Assembly: GCA_040394735.1 (NCBI GenBank)
Contig: JBEBRR010000030.1
Span: 1 to 46,809 of the forward strand
Reading direction: 5' to 3'
Origin: Leadbetterella byssophila_A
Lineage (GTDB): Bacteria; Bacteroidota; Bacteroidia; Cytophagales; Spirosomataceae
Length of the DNA: 46,809 nucleotides
Positions 17,369-25,743 of the stretch are shown piece by piece (position 1 is the first letter of the stretch; each line of letters opens with the position of its first letter). Made by a program: the position numbers and the translations under genes. The notes below the pieces were generated by a model. That model was not told the origin of the DNA. It saw nothing but the letters and a program-made list of their open reading frames with translations, and made no database searches.

Positions 17369-18745
17369 TTACTCCACATCGGTCAAACTACTGATCTTTA
17401 CCGGCTGCCCGGACTGGATACTTTTCCGGGCGGCTATACCGATCATCACCGACATCACACCGTCACGCAGGCCTGCCGCGTGCCGGTAGGGATCGGCTGC
17501 ATCGGGGTTCAGGAAGATCTTATCCTGTAAGCGGCTGTCGCCTCCGCCGTGACCGGCCTTCTCGGAAACCACATTAACGGTTTCATATTTCTCCCAGTTC
17601 CTGAAAAGGATCAGCGGTTCTGTGATCTGGTCACCTTTTGACGCCTGCTGCATTTCCACGGCGTGCAGTGCTTCCTGGTCAATGTGTTCGCTTTTCATCC
17701 AGGGAATATCAAGCCAGGCTTCTATTCTTCCCTTCTGCCCGTTAAAGGCAATACGCCAGCCTTCAAAAGGGGAATAGGTGGTAAGGGAATAATTGGCCAC
17801 CACATTGCTTTTGTAGCGGATCTGGGCCGACATCTTATCATAAATATCGATTTCCTCCCGGAAAAGGCAATTGTCCCGGATATAACCGTCATACTTTTCA
17901 TTTTCCACGTACAGCTTCATATCCTGTGTATTTTTGGTAATATCCCAATAGTATTTACATTCGGTTTTATGTGCACATTTCCGGCAGTTTTCACCACGGA
18001 AAGGGCCGTTCCTGCCGTAATGTTCCAGTGATCCGTAAGCAAATACCTCTTCAGGGGTATCATCCAGCCACCAGTTCAGCAGGTCAAAATGATGCGTGGC
18101 CTTGTGGACCCACAGGGAGCCGCCACCGTTTATAAGACCATGCCAGCGGCGGAAATATGAGGCTCCGTGATGTGTATTCAGATACCAGTTAAAATCTACC
18201 GAAGTGATCTTACCGATGCTTTTGTTCTGCAGAAGCTCCTTGATCTTGGTCATATACGGGCTCCACCGGTAATTAAATCCTACAATGAGGTTACGTTTTG
18301 ATTTACGTTCGGCCTCTACGATCTGACGGCAACGAACTTCATCGGTGGTAAGGGGTTTTTCTGTCAGCACGTCTGCCCCGAACTCCAGTCCTTTCACAAT
18401 AAATTCATGGTGGGTGGAATCTTTGGTACAGACAATGACCAGGTCGGGCCGGGTTTCCCTGAGCATCCGGTCGAAATCAGTGAAAGTAGGGCAGTTCACC
18501 CCCATGTATTCCCTGGCATACTTTACCCGGCCGGGATTGATGTCGCACAGGCCCACAAAGCTGAGTTTCTGCGGGTATTGTTCCACCAGGCGTTTTCCCC
18601 AGAAAGAGATGCCCCGCACCCCGGTTCCTACCAGGACCACTTTCAGTTTGCGGTCGCCTCCGAAACCGTATAACGGACTGGATACGGCGGCTCCGGCCGC
18701 CAGCATGCTGATAGAGTACAAAAAATCCCGTCGAGATCTGTTCAT
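17369..18745 (-). CDS. Gfo/Idh/MocA family oxidoreductase with Tat signal
   Basis: Nucleotide-dependent sugar or polyol dehydrogenase-type protein of 458 residues. The N-terminus NRSRRDFLYSISMLAAGAAVSS is a Tat signal, as in the periplasmic subgroup common in Bacteroidota. A Rossmann segment follows (KVVLVGTGVRGISFW; LVIVCTKDSTHHEFIVKGLEFGADVLTEKPLTT with the EKP catalytic Lys). A cysteine-rich insert CRKCAHKTEC lies around residues 255-265, seen in other exported relatives. The C-terminal half is the beta-sheet substrate domain. Convergent with argD; alone in its direction. Substrate unknown. Confidence 0.9.
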   Translation of the reverse strand: MNRSRRDFLYSISMLAAGAAVSSPLYGFGGDRKLKVVLVGTGVRGISFWGKRLVEQYPQKLSFVGLCDINPGRVKYAREYMGVNCPTFTDFDRMLRETRPDLVIVCTKDSTHHEFIVKGLEFGADVLTEKPLTTDEVRCRQIVEAERKSKRNLIVGFNYRWSPYMTKIKELLQNKSIGKITSVDFNWYLNTHHGASYFRRWHGLINGGGSLWVHKATHHFDLLNWWLDDTPEEVFAYGSLEHYGRNGPFRGENCRKCAHKTECKYYWDITKNTQDMKLYVENEKYDGYIRDNCLFREEIDIYDKMSAQIRYKSNVVANYSLTTYSPFEGWRIAFNGQKGRIEAWLDIPWMKSEHIDQEALHAVEMQQASKGDQITEPLILFRNWEKYETVNVVSEKAGHGGGDSRLQDKIFLNPDAADPYRHAAGLRDGVMSVMIGIAARKSIQSGQPVKISSLTDVE

Positions 18746-19022
18746 AGCTTAATTCAATGTTTACTGCCCTGTAATTACAGATAAAGAAAGGGATAAATAT
18801 GTAATAATTTTTATTTATTATAGGATTTTTTTATGCAAACGTTCCCGATGACGGGATCAGATGGTTTTACCGGGACCGCAGAGAGGGAAAATCCGGCATC
18901 TCTTTATCCGCCGGCCGGAGAAAGCTGAAATTTATACACAGGAAAAAAAATTTGCGGTTCATCAGAATATATTTAATTTAGCATCGTGTATATACATGAA
19001 TTAAATTTAAAAAAACCAACGC

Positions 19023-19580
19023 ATGAAAAAAATTATTTTGTCTTTAGCAGCTGTGCTTGTCTCTTCGCTGACATTTGCCCAGGATTGGGCCCTGGATAAG
19101 TCGCACTCCAATGTGGGCTTCTCTATTGTCCATCTGAAAATTTCGGAAGTAGACGGAAGCTTCGGGAAATTTGATGCCAAGATGACTTCTTCCAAAGATG
19201 ATTTCTCAGATGCCGTTTTTGATTTCACTGCTGAAGTAGCTTCTGTGAATACCGGGAATGAAAGAAGAGACGGTCACCTCAGATCGGATGATTTCTTCGC
19301 TGCTGAAAAACACCCATCCATTACTTTCAAAAGCACATCAGTGAAAAAAGTATCCGGAAACAACTACAAGATTACCGGTAACCTGACCATGAAAGGAGTG
19401 ACCAAGCCGGTTACCCTGGATGCCATTTTCAGAGGGCCGATCGACGGTCGCGGAGGGAAGAAGATCGTGGGTGTGAAAGCCAGCGGAACCCTGAACAGGA
19501 TAGACTTTGGTGTAGGTACATCCGGAGCTTCTGTAGACGACGAAGTGACCCTGAGAATATCAGGAGAGTTCTCGAAATAA
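19023..19580 (+). CDS. YceI-family periplasmic protein
   Basis: Small lipocalin-like beta-barrel that binds isoprenoid-type lipids in characterised relatives. The signal peptide MKKIILSLAAVLVSSLTFAQ is followed by the family opening DWALDKSHSNVGFSIVHLKISEVDGSFGKFDAKM. Other blocks: NERRDGHLRSDDFFAAEKHPSITFKS and NLTMKGVTKPVTLDA. At 185 residues the length is normal. It is monocistronic, with a 277-bp upstream gap in which I see no clear gene, and a strong terminator downstream. The exact ligand is unknown. Confidence 0.94.
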   Translation: MKKIILSLAAVLVSSLTFAQDWALDKSHSNVGFSIVHLKISEVDGSFGKFDAKMTSSKDDFSDAVFDFTAEVASVNTGNERRDGHLRSDDFFAAEKHPSITFKSTSVKKVSGNNYKITGNLTMKGVTKPVTLDAIFRGPIDGRGGKKIVGVKASGTLNRIDFGVGTSGASVDDEVTLRISGEFSK

Positions 19581-19593
19581 CAGTACTGAGAGC

Positions 19594-19646
19594 AAAGCCC
19601 TTCTGCAAATTCACTCTGAGTTTGCAGAAGGGCTTTTTGTTTTTTT
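19594..19646 (+). terminator. Strong terminator after the YceI gene
   Basis: A perfect 16-bp stem (arms 19594-19609 and 19621-19636) with an 11-base loop is followed by a T-rich tail. The A run at the start of the stem makes it usable from both sides, fitting the convergent ATP-grasp/HAD gene that ends at 19672. Confidence 0.93.
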
Positions 19647-19671
19647 AAGTACTTTATAAATAACTTCTTTC

Positions 19672-20961
19672 CTACTCCCGCCAGTCGATCAGCGTTCCCA
19701 GCGCGTCCACATCAAAAACCGGGAGATTCAGCTTGCGCTTTATTTTCAGCCGCTCGCCGTAAGCGTTATCTATAAAAATCACACGTTCTTTTTCCGTAAT
19801 GAACTTATATTTCTCCTCTTCCATCGGGATATGGATGATCTCGTGGAAAATTCCTTTGTGAATGGCCAGCTTTTCAAAGGTTTCCTCCAGGTTGCCCTGG
19901 TGCTTGGTAATCAGTTTGAGGGTCCGTCCCTTGTTTCTCTGATGATATAAGAACATCATTACGTTCTGGTTAACGCGCCCCTCTTTGGTAATGGTATCAT
20001 CAAAATCAATATAAATGGTATCGTATTCCAGGTCTAACAGGTACCGGCTGAACAGTGCCCGGTCTACTTCTATCCGGTAATCGTTGGGAATCACCTCCAC
20101 GTCATAGCCGAGATAGTCATATACCATCAGCAAAGGAAAATTCACTCCGATGCCGCGGAAAACATTCATGTTTCCGGCTACTTTAACAGAAGCTTCCAGG
20201 AGCTTGAAGCGGCCCGTACTATCTTTTTTAACCTGGAAATACCAGGCTCCGCGAATACCGATGGTATCCGAAACGGTTTTCCCTATAGCAGCCACTTCCG
20301 GCGTCAGCTCTACCGATGCGCTGTTAACTGAAACTCCGTCAAATACTCTTTTCCGGTTCCGCGGACCCATGAAAAGAATCTCCCCGTGACGGTTGGTGAA
20401 GCAGTCGACCGTCAGCTCCTCACCGGGCAAAAGTTCCATGAGAACATAATTCTCAGGGTCCGGAAGGTCTTCCAGCTGCTGCCGGTTATGGACCACAAAA
20501 GCCCCCTTGCTTCCCTGCCCTTCATCCAGCTTGGCATAGATGGGATAAGAGCGAACATCTTCTGCCGAGCTGAAAACAGCCGGGTTAAATTCATAAGGCC
20601 TGAACAGCTCGTAAATTTTCTTTTTGCTGCGGCATACTTCAGCCTGCCACAGTCCCGGTACGGCCACCCGTGTCCCGATCTTGCCGAGGTTCCGGGCCAT
20701 GTAAACCAGTACGGTATCGTGGGTGGGGAGGATGAGGTCAATAGATTCTTTCTCAATAAGCTCATTCAGCTCATCCAGGAAGCTCTCTTCTGCAATATTG
20801 GGGAAATTTCCGTAATAGTTGGCATACAGCATACGGCCGTGATCTTCTCTTTTGGAGGCGCCCACCACCCGGATATTCATTACATCTTTCAGTGCCAGGT
20901 GGATTTCCATGGCACTCTCCGCACCACACGGAAATACAAGTACGTTAGTTTTCCTGTTCAT
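19672..20961 (-). CDS. ATP-grasp protein fused to a HAD-like C-terminal domain
   Basis: A 429-residue two-domain protein. Residues 1-300 resemble carbamoyl-phosphate-synthase/PylC-type ATP-grasp enzymes: N-terminal LVFPCGAESAMEIHLAL, ILPTHDTVLVYMARN, ATP-binding YAKLDEGQGSKGAFVV and LMELLPGEELTVDCF. The metal-binding end reads LLEASVKVAGN, with Ser where most members have Asn. Residues about 315-429 form a HAD-like domain: DFDDT at 319-323 (motif I), LITK (motif II), EEEKYKF (Lys) and FIDNAYGE (motif IV). The gene overlaps the upstream WbqC gene by 17 bp, so both are co-expressed. Ligation of an amino or carboxylate group to a glycan precursor is possible but inferred only. Confidence 0.85.
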   Translation of the reverse strand: MNRKTNVLVFPCGAESAMEIHLALKDVMNIRVVGASKREDHGRMLYANYYGNFPNIAEESFLDELNELIEKESIDLILPTHDTVLVYMARNLGKIGTRVAVPGLWQAEVCRSKKKIYELFRPYEFNPAVFSSAEDVRSYPIYAKLDEGQGSKGAFVVHNRQQLEDLPDPENYVLMELLPGEELTVDCFTNRHGEILFMGPRNRKRVFDGVSVNSASVELTPEVAAIGKTVSDTIGIRGAWYFQVKKDSTGRFKLLEASVKVAGNMNVFRGIGVNFPLLMVYDYLGYDVEVIPNDYRIEVDRALFSRYLLDLEYDTIYIDFDDTITKEGRVNQNVMMFLYHQRNKGRTLKLITKHQGNLEETFEKLAIHKGIFHEIIHIPMEEEKYKFITEKERVIFIDNAYGERLKIKRKLNLPVFDVDALGTLIDWRE

Positions 20962-21682
20962 CTTTTAAAATAATGTCGAAGTTGTCCAGCCACCCAATGA
21001 TCTGCTCTTTTGAATTAAACATCATCAGGTCCAGAACAGACAGCCAGGGTACAAATTCATTCCCCGATTGCGGGTAAGAAAAAGGCCTGGCCTTATGGAA
21101 CTGCAAAGTTAAGCCCTGTGCCCTGAAATCCTCGGGATTATAGAGGTCAAATCCCCCGATAGGGTTAAGATAACTGCTTCCCCCTGCTTTTTTGACAAGA
21201 GCGATCACCTTATCCTGGCTTTTCAGGGAATGATCAATTTCCAGGGCAGAAGAAACGGTCAGCGATGTGGTGATTTGCAGGAAATCACAAACGGTTTTCA
21301 AAGAACAGAAGATAAAATCAAAAAGACGGGCTTCCGGGTAACGGAAGATGCTTTCCACCAGGGGGTACACCGCTTCGAAATGCTGGGCTTTCCGGTAGTT
21401 CTGGGCAATTTTTCGCAGGATCTTCTCCCTGTCATCGGGCCAGCTGTCGCTGAGCCGGCGGTCACGCACATCCAGGAAATCGGAATCTTTCTTCAGGCTG
21501 AGGCTGAAATACTCGTCTTTCCCGTTCTGTAGCATCCGGTTACGGTGAAACCATCCTTTTTTGGAAAACTGGATATTGTCGTAAACTATAAACTCATCCA
21601 CAGCATGGATGAGCTGAAAATAACCGATGTACGGCAAAAAATAGGGCTGCATGACTGCAACCTTTTTAGGGATAAGTTCCAA
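20945..21682 (-). CDS. WbqC-family protein
   Basis: WbqC-like protein of 245 residues, a family found in O-antigen and other surface-glycan gene sets, without a firmly known reaction. Family hallmarks are QPYFLPYIGYFQLIHAVDEFIVYDNIQFSKKGW near the start, RNRML, and the later SSYLNPIGGFDLYNPEDF. The full frame starts at TTG (MELIPKKVAVMQPY); an ATG 30 bases further in (21652) would begin exactly at MQPYFLPY, but the VAVMQPY strand is usually retained, so TTG is favoured. It overlaps the ATP-grasp/HAD gene by 17 bp, forming a two-gene unit without glycosyltransferases nearby. Confidence 0.88.
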   Translation of the reverse strand: MELIPKKVAVMQPYFLPYIGYFQLIHAVDEFIVYDNIQFSKKGWFHRNRMLQNGKDEYFSLSLKKDSDFLDVRDRRLSDSWPDDREKILRKIAQNYRKAQHFEAVYPLVESIFRYPEARLFDFIFCSLKTVCDFLQITTSLTVSSALEIDHSLKSQDKVIALVKKAGGSSYLNPIGGFDLYNPEDFRAQGLTLQFHKARPFSYPQSGNEFVPWLSVLDLMMFNSKEQIIGWLDNFDIILKDEQEN

Positions 21683-21718
21683 GGATTTTTATTGTTACAC
21701 AGGTGTCTTAAAACGGTT

Positions 21719-21777
21719 CTCGACTACGCTCAAACTGACGGAGGCAGTTGCCATTTGTCACATCGAGCGTAGTCGAG
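21719..21777. repeat. Intergenic inverted repeat (CTCGACTACGCTC type)
   Basis: CTCGACTACGCTC at 21719-21731 pairs perfectly with 21765-21777; within, AACTG (21733-21737) pairs with CAGTT (21745-21749). It lies upstream of the WbqC gene and downstream of the DUF349 gene, both on the minus strand. The arm is different from, but similar in style to, the repeat at 17232-17359, suggesting a family of dispersed REP-like hairpins. Confidence 0.75.
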
Positions 21778-21803
21778 ATGGTCTTTTGACCTATCAAAAA
21801 TAG

Positions 21804-23075
21804 TTATAAACTCGCGGCCTTCTGCCTCAGTTCTTCCAGGATCACCTCTTTCATGAGCAGCTTCCTTCTCTGGGTCTTCAGGTTACTCTGGATCATTTTT
21901 TCCATTTCTTCATCCATCCGTTGACCGTCATAAGACCGGATCAGCTCATCCAGGTCTGTACGAGCTCTTCTGACAATACTTTCCATTTCACGGTATTTGG
22001 TCAGATCCTTCTGTTTGTCGGAAAGGAAGTTGAAAGTAGGATATTTCCGGGCAATCACCTTATGCAGGTAGCTGAGCTCAAATATCTTGTCACAGGCGGC
22101 TCTGAAACGTTCCGCAATGGTGCGGTCGGCCAGGTGCGCCGGTATCCGGATGGTTTTCCACTCGTTAAGCAGGAACTTGGCCCGGTTGGTGGCGGCAAAC
22201 ATATCGTCAGATTCGGAGAGCTTTTCCACTTCCTTGACCATATTCATCTGCGCTTCCACACGGGGATCCAGTCTCTTCTTAGGCTGTATACCTTTGGCTC
22301 TGCAATACTTCTCATAGAATATGGAAGTAGGTTTCTTGAAGTTTTTGAACAGGGCTTTCAGGATTTTCGGCGGAATCTCACCGATGATCTTCCATTCGGT
22401 CTGGTAATTCTTCAGATCCAGGAAGGCTTCATCCCAGTCCGTACGCTCTACCAGCTCTTCCGCTTTGGCTATCAGGTCATTGTATTTGGCTACCCTTTCG
22501 TCAATTACACGGTTCTGCTCTTCAAAGTAGGCTTTACGTGCCTGGTAGAAAGTATCCAGGATAGATTTGAACTCTTCCTCAATAGCCGTATTGAGGCTTT
22601 TCTCAACAGGACCTGTCCGGATCCAGCGGGTCCGGATTTCCTGCAGGACATCGGCGGTTTCTTTCCACTCCTGACTGTTCTCAAAGGGCTTTGCTTCATC
22701 AATAAGCTGACGCTTGATCTGAAGGTTGGCAAGCTGATTCTGTTCAATGAGGCTGACCAGGTCTTTCTCCATGACCTCCAGCTTATCCAGCAGGGGCAGG
22801 AAATTACCTATCCCGTCAAAGTTCAGAAGCCTTTTCCTTAACTGGAGAAGCTTGGTCAGATACGACCCTTTGTTCTGGGCATTTAAGATCTCCTCTTCAA
22901 GTTGGTTCACTTTGGATACAGCTATATCATATCTTCTTTCGAAGTACTGGAAAGCTTCCTCGTCCGTGTTTTTAACTTCTCCGATCTGTCTGTCGGGCAT
23001 GTCCAGATACCCTTTCAAAAATACCTTACCGTCAAGGACGTAAGCGTATTCATTTTCTAACGTAACGCCTTTCAT
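21804..23075 (-). CDS. DUF349 domain protein
   Basis: Cytoplasmic, highly charged, mostly helical protein of 423 residues with about four to five DUF349 repeats (for example WKETADVLQEIRTRWIRTGPV and WDEAFLDLKNYQTEWKIIGEIPPK). These repeats are widely conserved in Bacteroidota; a few relatives elsewhere are tied to ribosome or nucleic acid-related processes, but no activity is established. The frame is open to 23153; I use the ATG at 23075 (MKGVTLENEYAYVLDGKVFLKGY), a conserved-looking N-terminus, since the upstream part is low-complexity. Divergent from ettA with a 132-bp AT-rich gap. Confidence 0.88.
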   Translation of the reverse strand: MKGVTLENEYAYVLDGKVFLKGYLDMPDRQIGEVKNTDEEAFQYFERRYDIAVSKVNQLEEEILNAQNKGSYLTKLLQLRKRLLNFDGIGNFLPLLDKLEVMEKDLVSLIEQNQLANLQIKRQLIDEAKPFENSQEWKETADVLQEIRTRWIRTGPVEKSLNTAIEEEFKSILDTFYQARKAYFEEQNRVIDERVAKYNDLIAKAEELVERTDWDEAFLDLKNYQTEWKIIGEIPPKILKALFKNFKKPTSIFYEKYCRAKGIQPKKRLDPRVEAQMNMVKEVEKLSESDDMFAATNRAKFLLNEWKTIRIPAHLADRTIAERFRAACDKIFELSYLHKVIARKYPTFNFLSDKQKDLTKYREMESIVRRARTDLDELIRSYDGQRMDEEMEKMIQSNLKTQRRKLLMKEVILEELRQKAASL

Positions 23076-23207
23076 ATTAATACCGGGAGTGGCCAGGTTA
23101 AAATTATATTGTTTATTTGGTTTTAAGGTGTAAAAAAAGTAGTTTTTTTGCACATTACAAAGTAAGAACGCGATATTTGTGTATTAAATTGCATTTTTGA
23201 ATAAATT

Positions 23208-24869
23208 ATGAGTGAACAGGTCATCTTTTCGATGGCTGGAGTGAGTAAAATCATCCCACCTAATCGTCAGGTACTTAAAAACATCTACCTTTCTTTCTTC
23301 TACGGGGCCAAGATCGGAGTTCTGGGTCTCAACGGCTCGGGAAAATCCACACTCCTCCGGGTAATTGCAGGAATCGATAAAAATATTAACGGCGAAGTGG
23401 TCTTCTCACCGGGTTATTCGGTGGGGTTGCTGGAACAGGAGCCTCTGCTGGATCCCGAAAAAACGGTGAAGGAAGCGGTGGAGGAAGGCGTGGCTGAAAT
23501 TGTGGCTCTGCTGAAAGAATTTGATACCATCAATGAGGCATTCGGCGAGCCCGATGCTGATTTTGAGAAGCTGATGGAGCGGCAGGGAGATGTGCAGGAA
23601 AAGCTGGACGCCCTGGATGCCTGGGAACTGGATTCGCGGCTGGAGCGGGCCATGGATGCCCTGAGATGCCCTCCCGGAGAAGCAAAGGTTTCTACCCTTT
23701 CAGGAGGGGAAAAGCGCAGGGTGGCACTCTGCCGCCTGCTTTTGCAGCAGCCGGATGTGCTGCTGCTGGATGAGCCCACCAACCACCTGGATGCCGAGTC
23801 GGTTCTGTGGCTGGAGCAACACCTGAACCAATACAAGGGGACGGTAATTGCCGTTACCCACGACCGTTATTTCCTGGACAATGTGGCCGGGTGGATCCTG
23901 GAGCTGGACAGGGGAGAGGGCATTCCCTGGAAAGGCAACTATTCTTCCTGGCTGGAGCAGAAGCAAAACCGGCTGGCGCAGGAAGAAAAGTCGCAGTCTA
24001 AACGCCAGAAAACATTGGAAAGAGAGCTGGAATGGGTGAGGATGTCGCCCAAAGGCCGCACGGCCAAATCCAAAGCCCGTCTCAGCGCCTACGATAACCT
24101 GCTGAACCAGGATACGAGGGAGCGGGAAGAAAAACTGGAGCTCTATATTCCTCCCGGGCCGCGGCTGGGCAATAAGGTGATCGAGGCTAAAAATATCAAA
24201 ATGGGCTTTGAAGACCGGCTTCTCTATGAAAATCTGAATTTCAGCCTGCCACCGGCCGGCATTGTAGGCATCATTGGCCCGAACGGTGCCGGGAAAACGA
24301 CGCTCTTTAAGCTCATCACCGGGAATCTTCAACCCCTCGGGGGCACGTTTGAAGTAGGCGATACCGTGAAGCTGGCCTATGTAGACCAGGAACATGATCA
24401 GCTGGATCCCCATAAAACCGTCTACGAAATGATATCGGAAGGCAATGAATGGATCAGCCTTGGGAGCCGGCAGATGAATGCGCGGGCCTATGTGAGTAAA
24501 TTTAACTTTGCCGGATCCGACCAGGAAAAGAAAATCGGGGTGCTGTCAGGCGGGGAAAGAAACCGGGTGCACCTGGCCATGATGCTGAAAGAAGGCGGAA
24601 ACCTTCTTTTGCTCGATGAGCCCACCAACGACCTGGATGTTAATACCCTGCGTGCGCTGGAGGAAGGCCTGGAGAACTTTGCAGGATGTGCCGTGGTGAT
24701 TTCCCACGATCGTTGGTTCCTGGACCGGGTGGCCACCCATATCCTCGCATTTGAAGGAGACTCCCAGGTAGTGTGGTTTGAAGGTAACTTCTCTGAATAC
24801 GAAGAAAACCGCCGGAAAAGACAGGGAGATATTGCTCCCAAACGAATAAAATACCGTAAACTACAATAA
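23208..24869 (+). CDS. ettA: Energy-dependent translational throttle protein EttA (ABC-F)
   Basis: Cytoplasmic ABC-F ATPase that binds the ribosomal E site and gates the first elongation cycle according to the ATP/ADP ratio. Length 553 is nearly that of the E. coli protein. Two ABC domains are intact: Walker A GLNGSGKS at 40-47, signature LSGGEKRR, Walker B LLLDEPTNHLD; then GPNGAGKT, LSGGERNR and LLLDEPTNDLD. The inter-domain linker contains LEWVRMSPKGRTAKSKARLSAYDNL, typical of the EttA branch as opposed to antibiotic-resistance ABC-F proteins. The 3-bp gap to the aminotransferase gene suggests co-transcription. Confidence 0.95.
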   Translation: MSEQVIFSMAGVSKIIPPNRQVLKNIYLSFFYGAKIGVLGLNGSGKSTLLRVIAGIDKNINGEVVFSPGYSVGLLEQEPLLDPEKTVKEAVEEGVAEIVALLKEFDTINEAFGEPDADFEKLMERQGDVQEKLDALDAWELDSRLERAMDALRCPPGEAKVSTLSGGEKRRVALCRLLLQQPDVLLLDEPTNHLDAESVLWLEQHLNQYKGTVIAVTHDRYFLDNVAGWILELDRGEGIPWKGNYSSWLEQKQNRLAQEEKSQSKRQKTLERELEWVRMSPKGRTAKSKARLSAYDNLLNQDTREREEKLELYIPPGPRLGNKVIEAKNIKMGFEDRLLYENLNFSLPPAGIVGIIGPNGAGKTTLFKLITGNLQPLGGTFEVGDTVKLAYVDQEHDQLDPHKTVYEMISEGNEWISLGSRQMNARAYVSKFNFAGSDQEKKIGVLSGGERNRVHLAMMLKEGGNLLLLDEPTNDLDVNTLRALEEGLENFAGCAVVISHDRWFLDRVATHILAFEGDSQVVWFEGNFSEYEENRRKRQGDIAPKRIKYRKLQ

Positions 24870-24872
24870 AAA

Positions 24873-25694
24873 ATGCATCATTGCTGGTTCAATGGAACTG
24901 TAACTGACGTGGCTTCCGCCCGTTTTCATTTTAATGACCTGGGGATGCTCCGGGGCTACGGACTCTTTGATTATTTCCGGACCTACAACGGCCGGCCTTT
25001 TCAGTGGGACTGGTATTGGGAACGGTTTGAGCGTTCTGCCCGGATCCTCCGGATACCCTGCCCCGTAACGAAAGAGGAGGCCCTGCAGGTAGTATCGGAG
25101 CTTTTCAGGCTCCAGGGCGGAGGGGACTGCTCTTTCCGGTTTCTTCTGACAGGCGGCTTTACCGACGACTCCATTTCCATGCATACGCCTAATCTCATCA
25201 TCCTTTCGGAAGATCTCCATAAAGACACGCCGGGCGAACACGAGCGGGGAATCCGGGTGATGACCTACGAGTTTGTGCGGGACCTGCCCATGCTGAAAAG
25301 TATAGATTATAAGCATCTGCTGATTCTTCGCCAGGACTTCCAGGAAAAAGGGGTGTCGGATGTATTGTTTCACAAAGACGGGCTTATCAGCGAACTGAGC
25401 AGAAGCAATGTTTTCCTGGTAAACGGCAACCGGCTGATTACCCCTGACCGGGATATCCTGGAAGGGATTACGCGCAGAACGGTGCTGGAACTGGCCCGGC
25501 CTGATTTTGATATTGAGGTCCGGCCCGTCACGCTGCAGGAAACCCTGGAAGCTGAGGAGGTCTTCACCACCAGCACTACCAAGCGGGTGCTGCCCATTAC
25601 GGGTATTGATGATAAGATCATCGGCAGCGGGAAAATAGGGACTAAATCAAAGATTCTCCTGGACCGCATCAATGAGCTGGTAAGGAACTGGTAA
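24873..25694 (+). CDS. Aminotransferase class IV
   Basis: Fold-type IV PLP enzyme of 273 residues, related to branched-chain aminotransferases and 4-amino-4-deoxychorismate lyase. The catalytic lysine is K147 in SIDYKHLLILRQ; ISELSRSNVFLV (about 172-183) includes the conserved Glu and Asn, and EVFTTSTTKRVLPITGID (about 237-254) is the phosphate-binding block. Near the start, FNDLGMLRGYGLFDYFRTYNG matches the family. It follows ettA by 3 bp. Sequence reading cannot separate BCAT-like from ADC-lyase or D-amino-acid functions, so no symbol is given. Confidence 0.9.
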   Translation: MHHCWFNGTVTDVASARFHFNDLGMLRGYGLFDYFRTYNGRPFQWDWYWERFERSARILRIPCPVTKEEALQVVSELFRLQGGGDCSFRFLLTGGFTDDSISMHTPNLIILSEDLHKDTPGEHERGIRVMTYEFVRDLPMLKSIDYKHLLILRQDFQEKGVSDVLFHKDGLISELSRSNVFLVNGNRLITPDRDILEGITRRTVLELARPDFDIEVRPVTLQETLEAEEVFTTSTTKRVLPITGIDDKIIGSGKIGTKSKILLDRINELVRNW

Positions 25695-25743
25695 TACAAT
25701 TTAGAATAAAAGCGTACGTTGCTAATATATAATGTATTAATAA

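Noticed and set aside
17369..18745. Cys-rich insert CRKCAHKTEC in the Gfo/Idh/MocA protein as a possible iron-sulfur site
   Set aside because: Such inserts recur in exported members of this family, and two CxxC-type pairs alone do not establish a cluster.
18746..19022. The 277-bp gap between the oxidoreductase and YceI genes as a site of a hidden gene or RNA
   Set aside because: It is AT-rich near the YceI start and shows a TAATTTAG that misses the -7 consensus by one base, but no open frame, stem series or RNA signature.
21921..22841. A 306-codon open frame on the plus strand
   Set aside because: It is antisense to the DUF349 gene; the translation is low in recognisable motifs and the DUF349 repeats are clear.
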